Positions 9,501-17,059 of a stretch of DNA of 37,408 bases are shown here, piece after piece (positions within the stretch are counted from its first letter, which is position 1; each line of letters begins with the position of its first letter). A program made the translations under genes and the position numbers. Below the pieces are notes generated by a model. It was not told the DNA's origin. It did no database searches and saw only the letters and a list, made by a program, of their open reading frames with translations. This DNA is from RGIG1959 sp045540655 (lineage in GTDB: Bacteria; Bacillota; Clostridia; Oscillospirales; Acutalibacteraceae): contig JAZQHP010000117.1 in NCBI GenBank assembly GCA_045540655.1, positions 1 to 37,408 on the forward strand, read 5' to 3'.

Positions 9501-10254
9501 TCGTCTGTGTCGCGTTGTATTCGAGCAGGACGCGGTTGTAGTTTTCAAGCGTCGTGACGGTGTCGACCGGCTCTAAGTGCATATTGGTACACAGATATTC
9601 TTTTTCGCCGTCGCTGTTATAATAGCTGTATTTATAACTCGCCATCGGGAACACCACAAGTGCCACATGGTCTTCGCCGGCACCCGCCTGATATTTCAGC
9701 TCCCTTTCGGTCGCTTTGGACGATTGCACCTCGATTGCCTGCGAAAGAGCCGCTTTCAGCTCGGCACCGATTTCGCCGCCGTTGCCGAACACCTCTGCCG
9801 ATGCCGACGCGCTGATGGATAATCCGAGCGCCAGATCGACAGCGGTGCTTTCATCGGTTTGCACACCCGTGGAAACCGAGAACGACGTACTGCCTGCGGC
9901 GTTCATATCCGCGCCGTAGTTGAGCTCATCCCAATACGGTGACGACAGCATGACTGCCAGCACCTGCGGATTGGTCCAACCGTATTTGACCTCCTCCAGC
10001 GTCATGTCGGAGCCTGCCAGCGGATGTGCATCGGGATTGCGGTCGGCGGCCGCCGCCGACCCGAGCGTGAAGCCCAGTCCCGTGTATTGATCCAGCGTCA
10101 GAAAACTGGTTTTGTCTTCAAACGCGGATGCGTAAAGCATCGGCGCATCGGTCGGCTCCGCTATGGATGACAGCGGGAACACAGACAGCAACATCGTCGT
10201 CATCAGACACACCGATAACATGATGGAGAACAAGGATTTTACAGCTTTTTTCAT
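6598..10254 (-). CDS. Sortase-anchored multidomain surface protein
   Basis: This 1218-residue protein has a signal peptide (residues 1-32, MKKAVKSLFSIMLSVCLMTT...). The tail is a Thr/Pro-rich spacer, a divergent sortase-like motif SPGTGD (1184-1189), a hydrophobic helix and the charged end KRQQISE, so it is probably cell-wall-attached. Residues ~90-460 form an unidentified domain with Ser/Thr-alternating stretches. A fibronectin type III domain follows at ~463-557 (ASSVTLSWHNPDF, YTVTGLLPATTYTYLLRAGD). An Ig-like domain lies at ~560-660, then GLUG/beta-helix-like repeats (GYAGAISGYAVDSVIADCTV, YIGGIVAIQHSGTVINCANH), and a beta-rich C-terminal domain. GAGAGGTGG six bases before the ATG at 10254 supports this start over one eight codons earlier. 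The role is probably adhesion or host/surface interaction; the ligand is unknown. Confidence 0.85.
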   Translation of the reverse strand: MKKAVKSLFSIMLSVCLMTTMLLSVFPLSSIAEPTDAPMLYASAFEDKTSFLTLDQYTGLGFTLGSAAAADRNPDAHPLAGSDMTLEEVKYGWTNPQVLAVMLSSPYWDELNYGADMNAAGSTSFSVSTGVQTDESTAVDLALGLSISASASAEVFGNGGEIGAELKAALSQAIEVQSSKATERELKYQAGAGEDHVALVVFPMASYKYSYYNSDGEKEYLCTNMHLEPVDTVTTLENYNRVLLEYNATQTSDDKKLPMIDMSYIRAQYTAGDPSTSFSSASDIPGCLLFENGKLIAADQSIAPEQNRLVGDVYVSPQAYSVTVGNADSGAESSLTVSSASGHSHSLGCSLDGSVYGELSEGVDVGVAEVSASQRLTVSGSIGAAFARATLNTDSMSYSMGFIDLPATAQTGVTGAGIPKSDYAFNAKLAVWLPREVGSKVPCAPAIIGSIVEFTDPDAMPLYLPDDLHVSQVTASSVTLSWHNPDFTEAPFNKRKPSFYDIVAVTSGSGTPTYTTVGTVSADEESYTVTGLLPATTYTYLLRAGDDSGRHSAFGPSVTVDTNSADAPIITGQPVDTVFAVGDQPTFSVDVQKTNDSYALSYNWYMLERTRYGSSWRFVRQTQDNTFNAAYFDANGVITPSNRFDLDETIYRCVVVENRGGTTVSVTSDAATLSVVTAFRIKTYDELRDVALKIRQGSDTAAAGEYFLEADITCPTDEMWSVPIGTAAAPFCGTFDGQGHTIRGLTWNVSGQKDYGLFGYIRSATVKNLHLKDVNSYIHGGYAGAISGYAVDSVIADCTVSGSVTGASGMGGGGGLAGICAQSGGNTVIERCVNHATVSGQITYIGGIVAIQHSGTVINCANHGALKVSCPVDEDYTTMLAYAGGIVGYAKGKVQNCFNTYTLSYSKVDPEHNNLSNQNEATNSYYVNNIDNSVGGRVKDRFMSGEIAFLLNGGVEDGTQSWFQNLDNGMAADEYPTLVDNGENTVYALSEGDNTYSNFPPTVSTASLHYTHLRSYNLADDHSATITVGNARVDNRNKVITLYVLKNAKRVGLLKHLGTNGTLGTLTLQGNYPTLKKTIKQLLLDGDSEPAVYTDSNGCIFLRLPEDGSTLADLTVLFTAANKRSTSYTLRVEYVDEEELNALCITALDPLHESDPDYAVGQQTDTTPTTTTTTTSKTPKPSASPGTGDSAPVFAWILALCAALGVITVYSKRQQISE

Positions 10255-10286
10255 AAACGACCACCTCTCGCGGTTCAAGTATATTC

Positions 10287-10316
10287 AGTATAGCACAGCG
10301 CCCCGCCTGATTGCAA
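10287..10316 (-). promoter_or_regulatory. Putative promoter of the surface protein gene
   Basis: On the minus strand, TTGCAA (10311-10316) and TATACT (10287-10292) are 18 bases apart and lie about 33 bases upstream of the surface protein start. Confidence 0.55.
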
Positions 10317-10394
10317 CCGCTATTCGAACGCGTCGAATACTTTTGCGAGGACGAAACAAGCCATCGAAAAACCAAATACCCGCTGTTTTACGAT

Positions 10395-10420
10395 GAGGTG
10401 TCGAGGATTTTCGACACCTC
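10395..10420. repeat. Perfect 10-bp palindrome between divergent promoters
   Basis: GAGGTGTCGA (10395-10404) and TCGACACCTC (10411-10420) flank a 6-base spacer. It sits between the divergent promoters of the surface protein and the ankyrin-like gene. No T-run follows on either strand. An operator is as likely as a terminator. Confidence 0.6.
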
Positions 10421-10442
10421 ATGGCGTTTCCGGAAATATCGG

Positions 10443-10471
10443 TTGCATACAACATATTCGCGTGATACGAT
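10443..10471 (+). promoter_or_regulatory. Putative promoter of the ankyrin-like/SWIM unit
   Basis: TTGCAT (10443-10448) and TACGAT (10466-10471) are separated by 17 bases. A transcript starting near 10478 would exclude upstream start codons, which favours the ATG at 10506. Confidence 0.4.
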
Positions 10472-10505
10472 GAAATCGGAAGAAAACAGAAAGGATGCGA
10501 GGGTT

Positions 10506-11837
10506 ATGACATTCACCTTTGATGAAGCGGTTGAGGCGCTTTGCAAAATTGCCAACCGTGAACCGATTGATTGGGAAGCATTTGATAACGTATTGTCTCA
10601 AATTGAGGATATCAATCAATGGGACGACCGTGCGGATGAAACCATTTTATCTGACTTCTTTAAAAGTGTGGATGCACTTCATAACGGACAAAAGTTAGTG
10701 CATGCTACACGTTGCTTCCTTGCTCATGGGTATGATGTCAAGGCTAACGAAGGACGTAACGGCGGTCTTGCTTTAAGTAGCCTGAGTTGGTCGTCTTATG
10801 ATCGGTATGTTCTGGATGTCGCCAAATTATTGATGGATGCCGGTGCTCCGCTTGATTATCCGCCGTATGAAGACGACGATGATGACGAATGTGGTGTGTT
10901 TGGAAGTATCGGCTGGAGAATCTCGGGTGCTTGGGGTCCTGATAAAGATTATGATACAGCCAATATTTTCGAAGCATATTATGCTATCGCCAATGCCTAT
11001 AAAGACGGCAAAGACTACCGTTCCATTTCATCGTTTTTGGACTGTGTCGGCGCACAGCTCACACATATTTCGGCAGTAAAAAGCGAAGATGACCGTTGCA
11101 TTGAGCAAGAGGGTATCGTCTATGTTTTTCCCGAGGCGTTGATTTTGTGGTTTGATAACCGTCCGCTCGTAATCTCTCATTATCTTGATATGGTGGTTAA
11201 TCCGCTTTACGCCCATGAACACGATCTTGTCAATATTGATGACAAGATGTCGTCGTTGATTGGTGCGACGCTGACGGACATTGTCTATTGGGATTCTATC
11301 ACAGGGTATCTGACGTTTGATAACGGTCAGCGTCTCATCTTTTCAAATCGCAACACACAAGACAACAATCGTCATGGCATGTGTGCTGTTGGCCGGGCAG
11401 AAGAATACGTTGCCATGGATGAAATTGATATTGAATATGTTTGCTTTCCGAATGGATGGGGTTATGCGGATTATGTGACGGGATATGAACATGAAGCGGT
11501 TGCTGTATTTGATAAAGAACACGGCTATCTTGTGCGATCAGTGGCAAAAGAAAACAACAGGCCGTTTTTACAGACAATTATGTTTGATAAAGCTTTGCTA
11601 GGCCGTTACGGACAGCGTGTGGTAATGGCGAAGCCGCAGGAGATTGTGTGCTATCGGGACGACGGAAAAACGATCGCCGTAAAAATGGCTTGCGGTAGCG
11701 AATTTTTCTATCTTTGCGCCACGCAATACGATATAGAAATACGATTAAGTGATGAAGAGTATGTCCCGTATGGTGAGTACGATTTGCGCGGAAAGCCGGG
11801 GAAGCATCTCCTTTTTGAAGAACGTGAAAGGACGTGA
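10506..11837 (+). CDS. Hypothetical protein with ankyrin-like repeats
   Basis: This cytoplasmic protein of 443 residues starts MTFTFDEAVEALCKIANR. Residues ~45-130 resemble degenerate ankyrin repeats (ATRCFLAHGYDVKANEGRNG, VAKLLMDAGAPLDYPPYEDD), followed by a run of acidic residues. The C-terminal half is beta-rich and includes DIVYWDSITGYLTFDNGQRL, reminiscent of small beta-barrel domains seen in Firmicutes proteins; I cannot name its family. The open frame extends 65 codons further upstream, but the predicted promoter overlaps that stretch and AAAGGATGCGAGGG precedes the ATG at 10506. It ends 5 bases before the SWIM protein gene, so the two are probably co-transcribed. Function unknown. Confidence 0.65.
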   Translation: MTFTFDEAVEALCKIANREPIDWEAFDNVLSQIEDINQWDDRADETILSDFFKSVDALHNGQKLVHATRCFLAHGYDVKANEGRNGGLALSSLSWSSYDRYVLDVAKLLMDAGAPLDYPPYEDDDDDECGVFGSIGWRISGAWGPDKDYDTANIFEAYYAIANAYKDGKDYRSISSFLDCVGAQLTHISAVKSEDDRCIEQEGIVYVFPEALILWFDNRPLVISHYLDMVVNPLYAHEHDLVNIDDKMSSLIGATLTDIVYWDSITGYLTFDNGQRLIFSNRNTQDNNRHGMCAVGRAEEYVAMDEIDIEYVCFPNGWGYADYVTGYEHEAVAVFDKEHGYLVRSVAKENNRPFLQTIMFDKALLGRYGQRVVMAKPQEIVCYRDDGKTIAVKMACGSEFFYLCATQYDIEIRLSDEEYVPYGEYDLRGKPGKHLLFEERERT

Positions 11838-11842
11838 AGCAT

Positions 11843-12598
11843 ATGACGCATACAATGGAAACCATCGTACCTCGCCAATCGGTGGTGCGGGTGCATTTCC
11901 TCGATGACGGTCGCTCGTTTTCGTATTATAACGATCAGTTCGATTTGCACGTCGGCGATTTTGTCTATGTCGAAGGTAAACTCGAAGGCGTGCGCGGTCG
12001 CGTTACCGAAGTCAACTACAATTTCAAAATCAAACTGTCCGATTATAAGCGCGTTATCGCCGTGGTTGATACCACCGTCCACGGTCGGTTCTGTATGGCA
12101 GGATCGCATGTTGTCACCTTCGATCGGGCGGCATTACCGAAACAGCAGGCGGTCACATGGTTCAAAGCGCCCGCCAAAGACGACGAAGAATTTGTCAGCG
12201 GCAGCGACGACACCGCCTTCCGCCTCGATGATCTGAAGGGCATGAACCTCGCCGACGTCATTGCCGAGCGCGGGCGTGAGTATTACGAGGACGATCAGGT
12301 GCGCTATCTGTGCCTTGATGGCACCAAAGGCTACGCTGTCGTCGAAGGCAGCGACAGCTATGAAGTGGAGTTCGACTATGAAAACGGCGAGATCCGCCAC
12401 CTGACCTGCTCGTGCTTTTGCTGTTACAACTGCAAGCACGTATTCGCCGCCATGCTCCAGCTCCGTGAAACGCTCGAGCGGATCGAAAAGCACTACGCCG
12501 ACGAATACGCAAAGACCGGCTATTTCGCCGCCATCCTCAAAGGCATCTTGTTCAACTTTGCGATCGATGGGAAAGAAAACGGGACGTTTGTGTTGTGA
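11843..12598 (+). CDS. SWIM zinc-finger protein
   Basis: This 251-residue protein carries a SWIM-type zinc site (CSCFCCYNCKHVFAAML, near residues 190-206, pattern CxC...CxH), which usually mediates DNA or protein binding. The N-terminal ~80 residues form a beta-rich domain (FVYVEGKLEGVRGRVTEVNY) resembling a KOW/SH3-like fold. The middle is acidic. The C-terminal helix includes ERIEKHYADEYAKTGYFAAI. AAAGGA ten bases before the ATG at 11843 supports this start; an in-frame GTG at 11834 would overlap the previous stop. It follows the ankyrin-like gene by 5 bases, suggesting a functional pair. No helicase partner, often seen with SWIM proteins, is nearby. Confidence 0.75.
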   Translation: MTHTMETIVPRQSVVRVHFLDDGRSFSYYNDQFDLHVGDFVYVEGKLEGVRGRVTEVNYNFKIKLSDYKRVIAVVDTTVHGRFCMAGSHVVTFDRAALPKQQAVTWFKAPAKDDEEFVSGSDDTAFRLDDLKGMNLADVIAERGREYYEDDQVRYLCLDGTKGYAVVEGSDSYEVEFDYENGEIRHLTCSCFCCYNCKHVFAAMLQLRETLERIEKHYADEYAKTGYFAAILKGILFNFAIDGKENGTFVL

Positions 12599-12646
12599 TC
12601 GGCAACCGATAATCATCTAAAAATCACGCGGATGTGGTATTTTTTC

Positions 12647-12675
12647 TTGCAATTTGTCGGTTAAAGGAGTATAAT
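12647..12675 (+). promoter_or_regulatory. Strong promoter of the defence operon leader
   Basis: TTGCAA (12647-12652) and a perfect TATAAT (12670-12675) are exactly 17 bases apart. It is the only clear promoter ahead of the XRE-hsd run and predicts a transcript start near 12682. Confidence 0.7.
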
Positions 12676-12681
12676 GGTATA

Positions 12682-12760
12682 CAACGCTGTCAAGCGCTGT
12701 TGCGCTTGGCTGAACGCACAAGACACATCGTGCCCTGCCAAACGGCAGGGCACATTTTTT
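12682..12760 (+). ncRNA. Putative leader RNA or attenuator of the defence operon
   Basis: A transcript from the upstream promoter would contain a small hairpin (CAAGCGC 12691-12697 with GCGCTTG 12702-12708) and end at the terminator at 12730-12760. That gives a discrete RNA of about 80 nt. The terminator ends about 10 bases before the AAGGAG ribosome site of the XRE gene, so expression of the operon would need readthrough. It could be an attenuator, a small RNA, or both. No known riboswitch class is recognised. Confidence 0.45.
12730..12760 (+). terminator. Intrinsic terminator just upstream of the XRE-hsd operon
   Basis: A perfect 10-bp GC-rich stem (GTGCCCTGCC / GGCAGGGCAC) with an AAAC loop is followed by ATTTTTTAT. 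It is textbook in form and sits between the promoter and the first gene. Confidence 0.9.
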
Positions 12761-12782
12761 ATGATTCGGAAGGAGAACTATT

Positions 12783-12989
12783 ATGGCAGTCAGTTATAAA
12801 AAGCTCTGGAAGCTCTTAATCGACAAAGACATGAAGAAGAAGGATCTCTGCGCCAAAGCAGGCATCAGCGCCACCTCCGTCACCAAAATGGGCAAAGGCG
12901 GCCACGTCACCACCGAAGTCCTCGCCAAAATTTGCAAAGCCCTCGATTGCACGGTGGATGATATTATGGAGATTGTAGAAGAAGACTAA
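12783..12989 (+). CDS. Small XRE-family regulator of the hsd operon
   Basis: This 68-residue protein consists of a single Cro/C1 helix-turn-helix (MKKKDLCAKAGISATSVTKM, then VLAKICKALDCTVDDIMEI). Short XRE proteins of this type often precede restriction-modification genes in Firmicutes and act like controller proteins, delaying restriction; that role here is inferred. AAGGAG lies 8 bases before the ATG. It is the first gene after the leader terminator and precedes hsdM by 31 bases. Confidence 0.9.
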   Translation: MAVSYKKLWKLLIDKDMKKKDLCAKAGISATSVTKMGKGGHVTTEVLAKICKALDCTVDDIMEIVEED

Positions 12990-13020
12990 TTCGAAAATAT
13001 AACAAGGAGCTTTATAGATT

Positions 13021-14850
13021 ATGATAAACATTCGTAAACTCGAAAAAGAATTATGGGATGCGGCGGATCTGCTTCGTGTCGATTCCAAAGTGACCTCGCA
13101 GGAATATTGTATGCCTGTTCTGGGCTTGATTTTTCTGCGGTATGCATACAGCCGTTTTCTGTTCGTAGAAACGGAAATTTTGAAAAACCGCCCTTCTCGT
13201 AACGGGCGCGTTCTGCCCGTAGAAGCGGATGATTTCAAAACCAAAAGCGCCATCTTTTTGCCCGAAGAAGCACGGTATGATTATCTCCTCAACCTGCCTG
13301 ATAACACCGATATGGGCGGGGCGATCAACCATGCTATGGAACTGATTGAGGAACAATTCACACAGCTCAAAGGCATCTTGCCGAAGAATTATACCATTCT
13401 GCAAAACGACCTTCTGCGTGAACTGCTCCGTATTTTCAACAACAGCGCGCTGAATGATCTGAAAGACGACATCATTGGCCGCATCTACGAATATTTTCTC
13501 AATAAATTTGCCCCTGCTGTTGCCGCGGATGACGGCGTGTTCTTCACACCCAAGTCTCTGGTGCGTATGATCGTCAATATCATCGAACCTACTCACGGCA
13601 CCGTGCTTGATCCCGCTTGCGGATCGGGCGGTATGTTTGTATCTTCGGCGGATTTTATTGAGCAATACGGCGCCAGCGCCAACACAGCGATGACCTTTTA
13701 CGGTCAGGAAAAGGTGGAGTATAACGCCAAGCTGTGCATCATGAATATGGCGGTGCACGGCCTCAACGCCAAGATCGTTTCGGGCAACGAAGCGAACAGC
13801 TTCTATCACGATGCGCATAATCTGGAAGGTGCTTGTGACTATGTGATGGCGAATCCGCCATTCAATGTGGACAAGGTCAAATCCGAAACGGCGCAAAACG
13901 CCGGACGGTTGCCGTTCGGTCTGCCGGGCGTGAACAAAAACAAGGAAATCGGCAACGCGAACTATCTGTGGATTTCGTATTTCCACGCCTATCTCAACGA
14001 AACGGGACGGGCGGGATTCGTTATGGCTTCGTCGGCAACTGACAGCCAGGGCAAGGATAAAGATATCCGTGAAAAATTGGTCGGTACGGGCGACGTCGAT
14101 GTGATGCTCTCGGTCGGCAACAACTTCTTCTACACTAAAAGCCTGCCTTGCACTCTGTGGTTCTTTGACAAAGCGAAGCGTGAAGACAACAAAGATCGCG
14201 TTCTCTTTATCGATGCCCGCAATTATTACACTGCCGTTGATCGCACGCTCAACGAATGGTCGGAATGGCAGATGAAAAATCTCAACGCGATTGTATGGCT
14301 ATATCGTGGCGAAACGGATAAATACATTGATCTTCTCAACGAATATCTGGATCAAGTGGTAGAGTATATGAATTGCGTCAAATATGTCGAGGATATTCCC
14401 TACGGATACGGGAATGAGCGTGGCTTTGACGAAAACCTTGAGTTGCTACAAGCTCAACTGGTCCTTATTCGAAAAAAAGCCAAATCTGCTATTGGTACCG
14501 CAACAAAACGAGAAAAGAAGGCTGTGGAAGCCGAATGGAATGATCGAATCGCCATTGTAGAAAACACAATCTCGATTTTGAAAGAAGCGGTATGGCTTAC
14601 AGAAAAATTCGGAGACGGAGAGTACAAAGATATTCTCGGTCTGTGTAAGTGCGCCTCGCGGGCGGACATTGCCGAAAAAGGGTATTCCCTCACACCCGGT
14701 GCGTATGTCGGTGTTGCGCCCGTGGAGGATGATGGAGTGGACTTTGCCGCACGCATGGCAGAAATACATAGCGAACTTCTAACGCTTCAATCCGAGTCTA
14801 ATGAATTGATGGAAACCATCTCTAAAAACATGAAGGAGATGGGACTATGA
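13021..14850 (+). CDS. hsdM: Type I restriction-modification methyltransferase subunit HsdM
   Basis: This 609-residue subunit transfers a methyl group from S-adenosylmethionine to adenine in the target site. The N-terminal HsdM_N helical domain (ELWDAADLLRVDSKVTSQEY, then LGLIFLRYAYSRF) covers about 1-150. The methylase core carries the SAM motif DPACGSGGMF (~197-206) and the catalytic NPPF motif (~278-281, ANPPFNVDKVKS), which indicates N6-adenine methylation. A charged coiled-coil end follows. The length is somewhat greater than the usual ~500 because of this C-terminal helical region. AAGGAG precedes the ATG, and the gene overlaps hsdS by four bases (ATGA). Base composition is near 50% GC, like hsdR and unlike the next three genes. 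Confidence 0.97.
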   Translation: MINIRKLEKELWDAADLLRVDSKVTSQEYCMPVLGLIFLRYAYSRFLFVETEILKNRPSRNGRVLPVEADDFKTKSAIFLPEEARYDYLLNLPDNTDMGGAINHAMELIEEQFTQLKGILPKNYTILQNDLLRELLRIFNNSALNDLKDDIIGRIYEYFLNKFAPAVAADDGVFFTPKSLVRMIVNIIEPTHGTVLDPACGSGGMFVSSADFIEQYGASANTAMTFYGQEKVEYNAKLCIMNMAVHGLNAKIVSGNEANSFYHDAHNLEGACDYVMANPPFNVDKVKSETAQNAGRLPFGLPGVNKNKEIGNANYLWISYFHAYLNETGRAGFVMASSATDSQGKDKDIREKLVGTGDVDVMLSVGNNFFYTKSLPCTLWFFDKAKREDNKDRVLFIDARNYYTAVDRTLNEWSEWQMKNLNAIVWLYRGETDKYIDLLNEYLDQVVEYMNCVKYVEDIPYGYGNERGFDENLELLQAQLVLIRKKAKSAIGTATKREKKAVEAEWNDRIAIVENTISILKEAVWLTEKFGDGEYKDILGLCKCASRADIAEKGYSLTPGAYVGVAPVEDDGVDFAARMAEIHSELLTLQSESNELMETISKNMKEMGL

Positions 14851-16055
14851 GTTGGAAAATGGTGCGTTTTGGCGATTTATATGCAATTGAATCAAGAAAT
14901 GGATTAACCAAACCCAGCAAAGTTAGAGGCTCGGGATATAAGATGATAAACATGGGCGAACTTTTTTCTAATGATCGGATTTATGATATCCCCATGGAAC
15001 TTGTACCGTTAAAGGAATCTGAAAAAGTAAATGCAAAGATTGAGTGTGGAGATTTACTATTTGCCAGACAATCGTTAGTTCTTGAGGGTGCTGGTAAATG
15101 CAGCATTGTAATGGAAGTGTCTCCGTTAACCGTTTTTGAATCACATCTGATTCGTGTTAGGCTCGATAAATCACGGGCGTTAGCGATATTTTATTACTAC
15201 TATTTTATGTCATCGTTGTCTCCAATAAAGTCAATTGTATCTCAATGTGCACAGGCGGGTATTAGAGGTAGTGACCTACAAGAATTGCAAGTTATTTTTC
15301 CGCCGTTGGAAAAACAGCAAAAAATCGCTAACATTCTCTCCGCCTACGATGGCCTTATCGAAAACAATCAAAAGCAGATTAAGTTATTGGAAGAAGCGGC
15401 ACAGCGGCTGTATAAGGAATGGTTTGTCGACCTCCGTTTCCCCGGACATGAAACCACGCCTATTGTGGATGGTGTCCCGCAAGGGTGGAGATTGGATACA
15501 GTAAAATCTGTGGTCTCTTTGCTAAGTGGATATGCGTTCAAAAGTGGCGACTTTGTTGATAATGGTGAATATAAAATCGTTACTATAAAAAATGTACAAG
15601 ATGGTAGTTTTGATGGAGAAAATGTTAATACCATCGCCGAAACCCCTTCTAAGATGCCAAGTCACTGCGTTTTGAATACTGGTGACATATTACTTTCTTT
15701 GACAGGTAACGTAGGACGCGTTTGTTTAGTTAATGGCGACAAATATTTGCTCAATCAACGTGTGGCAAAACTGGATTCCAAATATCCGGCTTATGCGTAT
15801 TGCCTTTTCAGAAATAAGGATATGTTCGATATAATGAACAATCTAGCAAATGGTGCGGCACAACAAAATTTGAGCCCTATTAGAACGGAAAATATTAGAA
15901 TACTCATTCCAAGTGATACTCTTATACAAAATTTTGAGGCTATTGTATCTCCTATGATTGCAAAAATACTAGCATTAAATAAATCTAATAGCAAGCTGAA
16001 AGAAGCCCGTGATCGTCTGTTGCCCAAACTGATGAGCGGCGAATTGGAGGTGTGA
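14847..16055 (+). CDS. hsdS: Type I restriction-modification specificity subunit HsdS
   Basis: This 402-residue subunit chooses the bipartite DNA target for HsdM and HsdR. Two target-recognition domains (~1-150 and ~205-345) are each followed by a conserved helical dimerisation segment. The first is PLEKQQKIANILSAYDGLIE ... AAQRLYKEWFVDLRFPG; the second ends LKEARDRLLPKLMSGELEV. The start overlaps the hsdM stop (ATGA), indicating translational coupling. The recognition domains are AT-rich compared with hsdM and with the central conserved segment, as expected where domains are exchanged. The recognised sequence cannot be deduced by eye. No inverted hsdS copies or recombinase that would indicate shufflon-type switching lie nearby. 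Confidence 0.96.
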   Translation: MSWKMVRFGDLYAIESRNGLTKPSKVRGSGYKMINMGELFSNDRIYDIPMELVPLKESEKVNAKIECGDLLFARQSLVLEGAGKCSIVMEVSPLTVFESHLIRVRLDKSRALAIFYYYYFMSSLSPIKSIVSQCAQAGIRGSDLQELQVIFPPLEKQQKIANILSAYDGLIENNQKQIKLLEEAAQRLYKEWFVDLRFPGHETTPIVDGVPQGWRLDTVKSVVSLLSGYAFKSGDFVDNGEYKIVTIKNVQDGSFDGENVNTIAETPSKMPSHCVLNTGDILLSLTGNVGRVCLVNGDKYLLNQRVAKLDSKYPAYAYCLFRNKDMFDIMNNLANGAAQQNLSPIRTENIRILIPSDTLIQNFEAIVSPMIAKILALNKSNSKLKEARDRLLPKLMSGELEV

Positions 16056-16058
16056 AGG

Positions 16059-16955
16059 GTGAAGTTTGAATTTCAACTGCATGAAGGGAATCCATCTTTT
16101 GTTGCCGCTATTAGGTTGCATTTATTAGCATTAAAGCTTAATGCTATTCGAATTTTGAGATTTGGGAAACGCATGGCAATTTATGCGAAGAAGTATATAC
16201 CTATATTTTGTTGTATTGTTGCGTTTGAACTTATAATCATTCCGTTTGGAATGCATTTGGAAAAGTATCAGTCCTGGATAGATGGTGTGTGGGATTTGCG
16301 GATGTTCTTTTTCACGTCCATTTTAATTTCTTTTGTGGGTGGAATACTGCACGAAGAGCATAATCGCCATAATAACCTCGTAAAACAATTTGCTGCTTAT
16401 AAATCATTTATGTTTGAATCTGAATGCTTTCTTCATCGCTTGTGCTGGTTAACAGAATCCGAATATGACAAAGACATTTTTTTGAATGAGGAAGAGCACG
16501 ATGCGTTTCGTTGTTGGATATGTTCAGAAATCGATAGCAAATCCTCTTTTTCTAATCGACAAATACAAGAATTACAAGCAAGGCCAAATTCATGGGAATT
16601 GTATTCCATGCCGGAAGTAAAACCGCTTCCCTACATTAAAATTGTATTTGATTGTTATCTCCGAACTATTGATTCCTTGCAGCGAGTAATTGATAATTAT
16701 TCTTTTATCGGAACTATTGACCATCTAAAGGAACAGTTAACATCTATATATGAGCATATTAATGAAGAATTGATTATAATAGAAACAACCGGAGACAATT
16801 ATACGGAAGTCCAATTATTAAAATTTATTGAGTTGAGCAGCCGTTGTATATATCCAGCTGTTGCAGATATTCGACGTCCATGGAGATGGGATGTTGAAAT
16901 TAATAAGACCATGCAAGTTTTGTTGAACAAAAAGATGAAGAGCGAATTTCAATGA
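16059..16955 (+). CDS. Membrane protein embedded in the hsd operon
   Basis: This 298-residue protein of unknown family has two predicted transmembrane helices near residues 46-66 (YIPIFCCIVAFELIIIPFGM) and 82-99 (MFFFTSILISFVGGILHEEH). A large cytoplasmic C-terminal region follows, rich in Glu, Ile and Trp/Cys (HRLCWLTESEYDKDIFLNEE), and looks helical. The GTG start at 16059 has GGAGG eight bases upstream and begins 3 bases after the hsdS stop. The gene is clearly AT-richer than hsdM and hsdR. Its only partner in the same composition class is the KAP NTPase that follows. I infer a two-gene insert in which this protein supplies the membrane anchor that many KAP proteins carry within their own NTPase domain. 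Confidence 0.7.
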   Translation: MKFEFQLHEGNPSFVAAIRLHLLALKLNAIRILRFGKRMAIYAKKYIPIFCCIVAFELIIIPFGMHLEKYQSWIDGVWDLRMFFFTSILISFVGGILHEEHNRHNNLVKQFAAYKSFMFESECFLHRLCWLTESEYDKDIFLNEEEHDAFRCWICSEIDSKSSFSNRQIQELQARPNSWELYSMPEVKPLPYIKIVFDCYLRTIDSLQRVIDNYSFIGTIDHLKEQLTSIYEHINEELIIIETTGDNYTEVQLLKFIELSSRCIYPAVADIRRPWRWDVEINKTMQVLLNKKMKSEFQ

Positions 16956-17044
16956 CATGGGAATCTCTGAAGAATTTTCAAACAAACGATAAAGTTTATC
17001 GACGAACTGAATTTGGCGACAAACTAGCCGCTATATTGCGATAA
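16952..17044 (+). CDS. Possible 30-codon ORF between membrane and KAP genes
   Basis: An ATG overlapping the stop of the membrane protein gene (AATGA) opens a 30-codon frame, MTWESLKNFQTNDKVYRRTE..., that ends TAA seven bases before the KAP ORF. Its R-T-E-F-G-D-K-L-A pattern resembles the R-E-E-F-V-D-N-L start of the KAP protein. It may be a short coupling peptide or a decayed duplicate of the KAP start. Evidence is weak. Confidence 0.25.
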   Translation: MTWESLKNFQTNDKVYRRTEFGDKLAAILR

Positions 17045-17059
17045 AAGAAGGTGAAATCA

